From contig JBBIUJ010000175.1 of NCBI GenBank assembly GCA_037440345.1, positions 1 to 8,509 of the forward strand: DNA of 8,509 nt, written 5' to 3'. This document shows, piece by piece, positions 5,946-8,509 of this stretch; the stretch's first letter is position 1, and each line of letters opens with the position of its first letter. The notes under the pieces were generated by a model that ran no database searches, was not told where the DNA came from, and saw only the letters and a list, made by a program, of their open reading frames with translations. Source of the stretch: CAINVV01 sp037440345 (GTDB taxonomy: Bacteria; Bacteroidota; Bacteroidia; Bacteroidales; Prolixibacteraceae). A program made the position numbers and the translations under genes.

Positions 5946-7136
5946 TCAACAACTCATTTCGCCGGCATTTTTCTTTGCAGAGAGCAGGTTGTACGCACCT
6001 TTCAAAACGACCCTGGCCGTCTGTATATCAAAACCATCCGGTAGGACTATTTCGGTATAACCGCCATCGGTAACACCTTTATGCACCTCGATCATGCGGT
6101 ATTCGGTAAAAGGCGTGCCCCCCTCCTCCTTATTTTTATCGAAAACGAAGATGTAATCCTTGTCATCGAAGCTGACAATGGCCCCGGAAGGTAATGCAGC
6201 AACCTTATTGGAAGAAGACTCGATGATGGCATTGACATACATTCCAGGAATAACATTTTTACAAACACCTGTCACACTGGCATATACTTTATAGGTGCGG
6301 TCGGTATTGATGGATTTGCCAGTCTGGTAAATTACCGCTTCGTGCTCTTCCGTCTCATTGTTGATGAAAAACCTGATTTTTTGCCCGGAGGTCACTTTAT
6401 CGGCATCCTTCTCGAAAAGGGTAAGCTCAAGAAATAACTTATCGCTGTTAACAATTTCGAAGAGTACATCTGAAGGGGCAACATATTTGCCCATGTTGAT
6501 ATTGACCGTTTTAACATATCCCGAGATCGGTGAAACCACCGGGACAGACCTGGTGATATCTTCCTCGCGAAAGTTAGCCGGGTTAATTCCGATCAGCGCC
6601 AATTTCTGCTCAAGCGCCTTTACCTTAGCCTTCAGGTTCTTGTATTCTGTTGTGACCTGCTGCAGATTTTTCTGCGAATAAACATCGTCTTTGTAAAGCT
6701 CGGTGTGACGATTGAACTCTGCTTCAGCATATTCCAGTTTGTTCCTTGCTTCCAGAAAATTCTGCTGAATATCGACAAACTCCTGGTTCTCCAGAATGGC
6801 CAGAGTCTGACCCTTTTGTACCGAATTACCCGGCATCAGAGTTGTGCTCTTGACGAAACCACCAAACGGCATACTCACCGTTGCCAGGTTCTGAGGAGCC
6901 GCGGCAACTATGCCACTAACTTTAAGCGTACCGCTCAGCGCACGGGTTTCAATTGCCCCAATTTGAATTCCGGCAAGCTGGATCTGGTCGCCCCGAAGCT
7001 CAACGATATCCTCCGGGAGAACTTCTGTGGCTTTGACTTCCGCGGCCGGTTTCTTCCCCCCCGAACACGAAGCCAAAGTGATGATAAATAGGGATAAAAA
7101 GAAGTATATCAGAAATCTATATCTTGTCATAATCAT
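5946..7136 (-). CDS. RND efflux periplasmic adaptor lipoprotein (CusB/HlyD family)
   Basis: This is the membrane-fusion subunit that links an inner-membrane RND pump to its outer-membrane channel. The N-terminus is a lipoprotein signal with lipobox LASC, so Cys24 would be lipidated. The first lipoyl half lies at about 85-118 (MPFGGFV...PGNSVQKGQTLAIL). A helical-hairpin coiled coil follows at about 119-183, then the second lipoyl half at about 197-231 (VSPISGYVKTVNINMGKYV). The beta-barrel is at about 233-310 (RTYKVYASV...IPGMYVNA) and the membrane-proximal domain at about 315-390 (LPSGAIV...GGYTEIVLPDGFD). The gene starts 5 bp after the stop of the pump-channel fusion, so the two form one operon. 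ATGs exist at 7136 and 7130. No His- or Met-rich metal-binding tail is present; the protein ends in EMSC. Context suggests heavy-metal export, but the metal cannot be told. Confidence 0.92.
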   Translation of the reverse strand: MIMTRYRFLIYFFLSLFIITLASCSGGKKPAAEVKATEVLPEDIVELRGDQIQLAGIQIGAIETRALSGTLKVSGIVAAAPQNLATVSMPFGGFVKSTTLMPGNSVQKGQTLAILENQEFVDIQQNFLEARNKLEYAEAEFNRHTELYKDDVYSQKNLQQVTTEYKNLKAKVKALEQKLALIGINPANFREEDITRSVPVVSPISGYVKTVNINMGKYVAPSDVLFEIVNSDKLFLELTLFEKDADKVTSGQKIRFFINNETEEHEAVIYQTGKSINTDRTYKVYASVTGVCKNVIPGMYVNAIIESSSNKVAALPSGAIVSFDDKDYIFVFDKNKEEGGTPFTEYRMIEVHKGVTDGGYTEIVLPDGFDIQTARVVLKGAYNLLSAKKNAGEMSC

Positions 7137-7141
7137 GAAGT

Positions 7142-8509
7142 TTAAAAGGTTTTTCCCGTTATAAATTCAATAGATACTATTGTTTGATTGTAATTATTCA
7201 GCGCATCCAGGTAGTTCTGCTTGATGGTCAAAGCGCGACTCAGGTTCAGGATGTATTCGAGGTAATCCATCGCGCCGGCCTTGAAGCTGAGCGTTGCCTG
7301 CTCGATGATGATATTGGCTTCCGGAATGGCCTGCTTTTCGTAATAGTTCACGCTGTTGTTGAATTTTTCGTATTCTCCCAACAAGGAACGATAACTGCCT
7401 CCAAGCGATTTTGAATAATATTCTGCATTCGTCTGCGCAACCTCTGCCTTAAGCCTGGCCGCTTTGGTTTTGGAGGTATAGGATATGAACCACAACGGGA
7501 TTGCAATACCCGCATGAATGCCGTTGAACCTCTCCCCCGCGCCAAAAGTTCGGGGCATACCGTTCACCTCCTGGATTCCATTCATTGTTTGACTAAAATA
7601 GCCGATGGTAAAGTCAGGCAACATCCGGCTTCTCTCAAGGTTTCTTTCAAATTGTGAGATCTGAACCTGCTGCTTTACGTACCCAACATTGGGATTTCCT
7701 GACAAAGCCATACTATCCGGCACAGGAAAAAATTCAGTCCTGGTCAACAGGGTATCTTTTGGAGTCACAGCCAACGAACTGTTCAGGAGCGTCTGCAATT
7801 TATGCTCGGCAATGGTCAAATCTGCTGTAACCTGTTGCAACTGATTTTTTACTTCCATACTTTGTGACCGTGCAGTGATCATTTCCAACCGGTTAGTCTC
7901 CCCAAGTCGGGCCCTGTGTTCTGCCGCGCGCAGAAATCCTGAAAAGAGGCTATCCTGGTAAGCAAACAACTTCTGCTTAGCATGAAAGTAAGCCAATTGC
8001 CAGTAAACCTGCTTGACCTCGGTGGCAATCTCAAGTTGTGACACTTTCAACTGCCATTCGCTGCTCCTGACACCCGCATTTGCCAATCGGCCCTGGTTGA
8101 TGTAGACAGTAGGGAAGGCGAAGGATTGCGTCAGAGTGAAGCTGTTATCCTTGCCGTAGCTGTTGATCTGTCCGTACTGACCGTCGACGGCTGTTTTTGG
8201 CAGATCCAGGGAGGCGCCTTTCAACGCCTTAAGTACCTGCACGGAATAGGCGGATGAGCGCACGGCCAGGTTGCTGTCAAGCGCCATCTGAATGGCTTCG
8301 TGCAAATTGAGTCGTCTCGACTGCTGTCCATAGGTGGAGTTGATCATCGGGGAACCGGCAATCAAAAACAGCAAAATGGAAATTATTTTAACGGACTTTC
8401 GCCTTACTGAAGATCTCAACTGACCCTTTGAAAATAAAATATAGAAGACCGGCAGAATGACCAAAGTGAGAAAAGTTGCGGAGATGAGTCCACCGATCAC
8501 CACTGTGGC
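7142..8509 (-). CDS. CusA/CzcA-type RND pump fused to TolC-like outer-membrane domain (C-terminal part, 5' end outside window)
   Basis: The frame is open to the window edge and begins with ATVVIGGLISATFLTLVILP...YILFSKG. This is the last transmembrane helix of a CusA/CzcA heavy-metal RND pump. A GTG at 8503 could be mistaken for a start but lies inside this helix. The chain continues without a stop through a basic stretch (RSSVRRKSVK) and a hydrophobic segment ending in STYGQ (about 8400-8325) that looks like an embedded signal peptide. An about 390-residue outer-membrane efflux (TolC/OEP) domain follows. It begins RRLNLHEAIQMALDSN and ends YLEYILNLSRAL...NYLDALNNYNQTIVSIEFITGK, both characteristic. 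Similar fusions of about 1,400 residues are known in Bacteroidota. Since the pump sits in the inner membrane and TolC in the outer, processing at the internal signal is likely but is inference. The adaptor follows 5 bp downstream. Confidence 0.88.
   Translation of the reverse strand, partial: ATVVIGGLISATFLTLVILPVFYILFSKGQLRSSVRRKSVKIISILLFLIAGSPMINSTYGQQSRRLNLHEAIQMALDSNLAVRSSAYSVQVLKALKGASLDLPKTAVDGQYGQINSYGKDNSFTLTQSFAFPTVYINQGRLANAGVRSSEWQLKVSQLEIATEVKQVYWQLAYFHAKQKLFAYQDSLFSGFLRAAEHRARLGETNRLEMITARSQSMEVKNQLQQVTADLTIAEHKLQTLLNSSLAVTPKDTLLTRTEFFPVPDSMALSGNPNVGYVKQQVQISQFERNLERSRMLPDFTIGYFSQTMNGIQEVNGMPRTFGAGERFNGIHAGIAIPLWFISYTSKTKAARLKAEVAQTNAEYYSKSLGGSYRSLLGEYEKFNNSVNYYEKQAIPEANIIIEQATLSFKAGAMDYLEYILNLSRALTIKQNYLDALNNYNQTIVSIEFITGKTF

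Noticed and set aside
5849..6073. 74-codon + strand ORF across the end of the adaptor gene
   Set aside because: It is antisense to the adaptor's 3' end and has no protein-like features.
7142..8503. A free-standing TolC-like gene starting at GTG 8503
   Set aside because: The first residues are the terminal transmembrane helix of a CusA-type pump and the frame continues to the window end, so it is a fusion fragment.

Overview
The window looks like a chromosomal segment from a member of the Bacteroidota. The evidence is a secreted protein with three BACON domains, an RND metal pump whose last transmembrane helix is fused in frame to a TolC-type outer-membrane domain, weak Shine-Dalgarno signals, and a cluster of short GC-rich hairpins between genes. 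A marine or environmental member of the Bacteroidales/Marinilabiliales is my best guess, but this is inferred from gene content only.

Left part (about 1-3132, + strand): a defence-island fragment. It opens inside an AbiEi antitoxin gene that is cut by the window edge. The gene overlaps by 8 bp with a complete AbiEii nucleotidyltransferase toxin gene; together they form a type IV toxin-antitoxin/abortive-infection pair. After a 96-bp gap comes the N-terminal part of a TOTE-type archaeo-eukaryotic primase protein. It breaks off near 2283-2290, inside the catalytic fold, and runs in another frame into the C-terminal PDDEXK nuclease domain of a YhcG/DUF1016 protein. This looks like a deletion scar joining the ruins of two defence genes. 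A 128-codon ORF of unknown function abuts the nuclease fragment.

Middle part (3170-5476, - strand): one large secreted enzyme, convergent with the defence remnant. It has a signal peptide, a carbohydrate-esterase family 15 (glucuronoyl esterase) catalytic domain and three BACON domains at the C-terminus. Its likely role is cutting ester links between lignin and glucuronic acid on xylan.

Gene-free spacer (5477-5945): about 470 bp with six short hairpins. Two composite units (a 6-bp hairpin, a 12-bp spacer, then a 7-8-bp hairpin) lie in inverted orientation around a 121-bp core. Next to the adaptor gene's 3' end is a degenerate echo of that gene's own last codons.

Right part (5946-8509, - strand): a heavy-metal type RND efflux operon. 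The 3' end of a CusA/CzcA-type pump fused to a TolC-like domain comes first in transcription. Five bases later follows a complete lipoprotein periplasmic adaptor (CusB/HlyD type). Together they would span inner membrane, periplasm and outer membrane.
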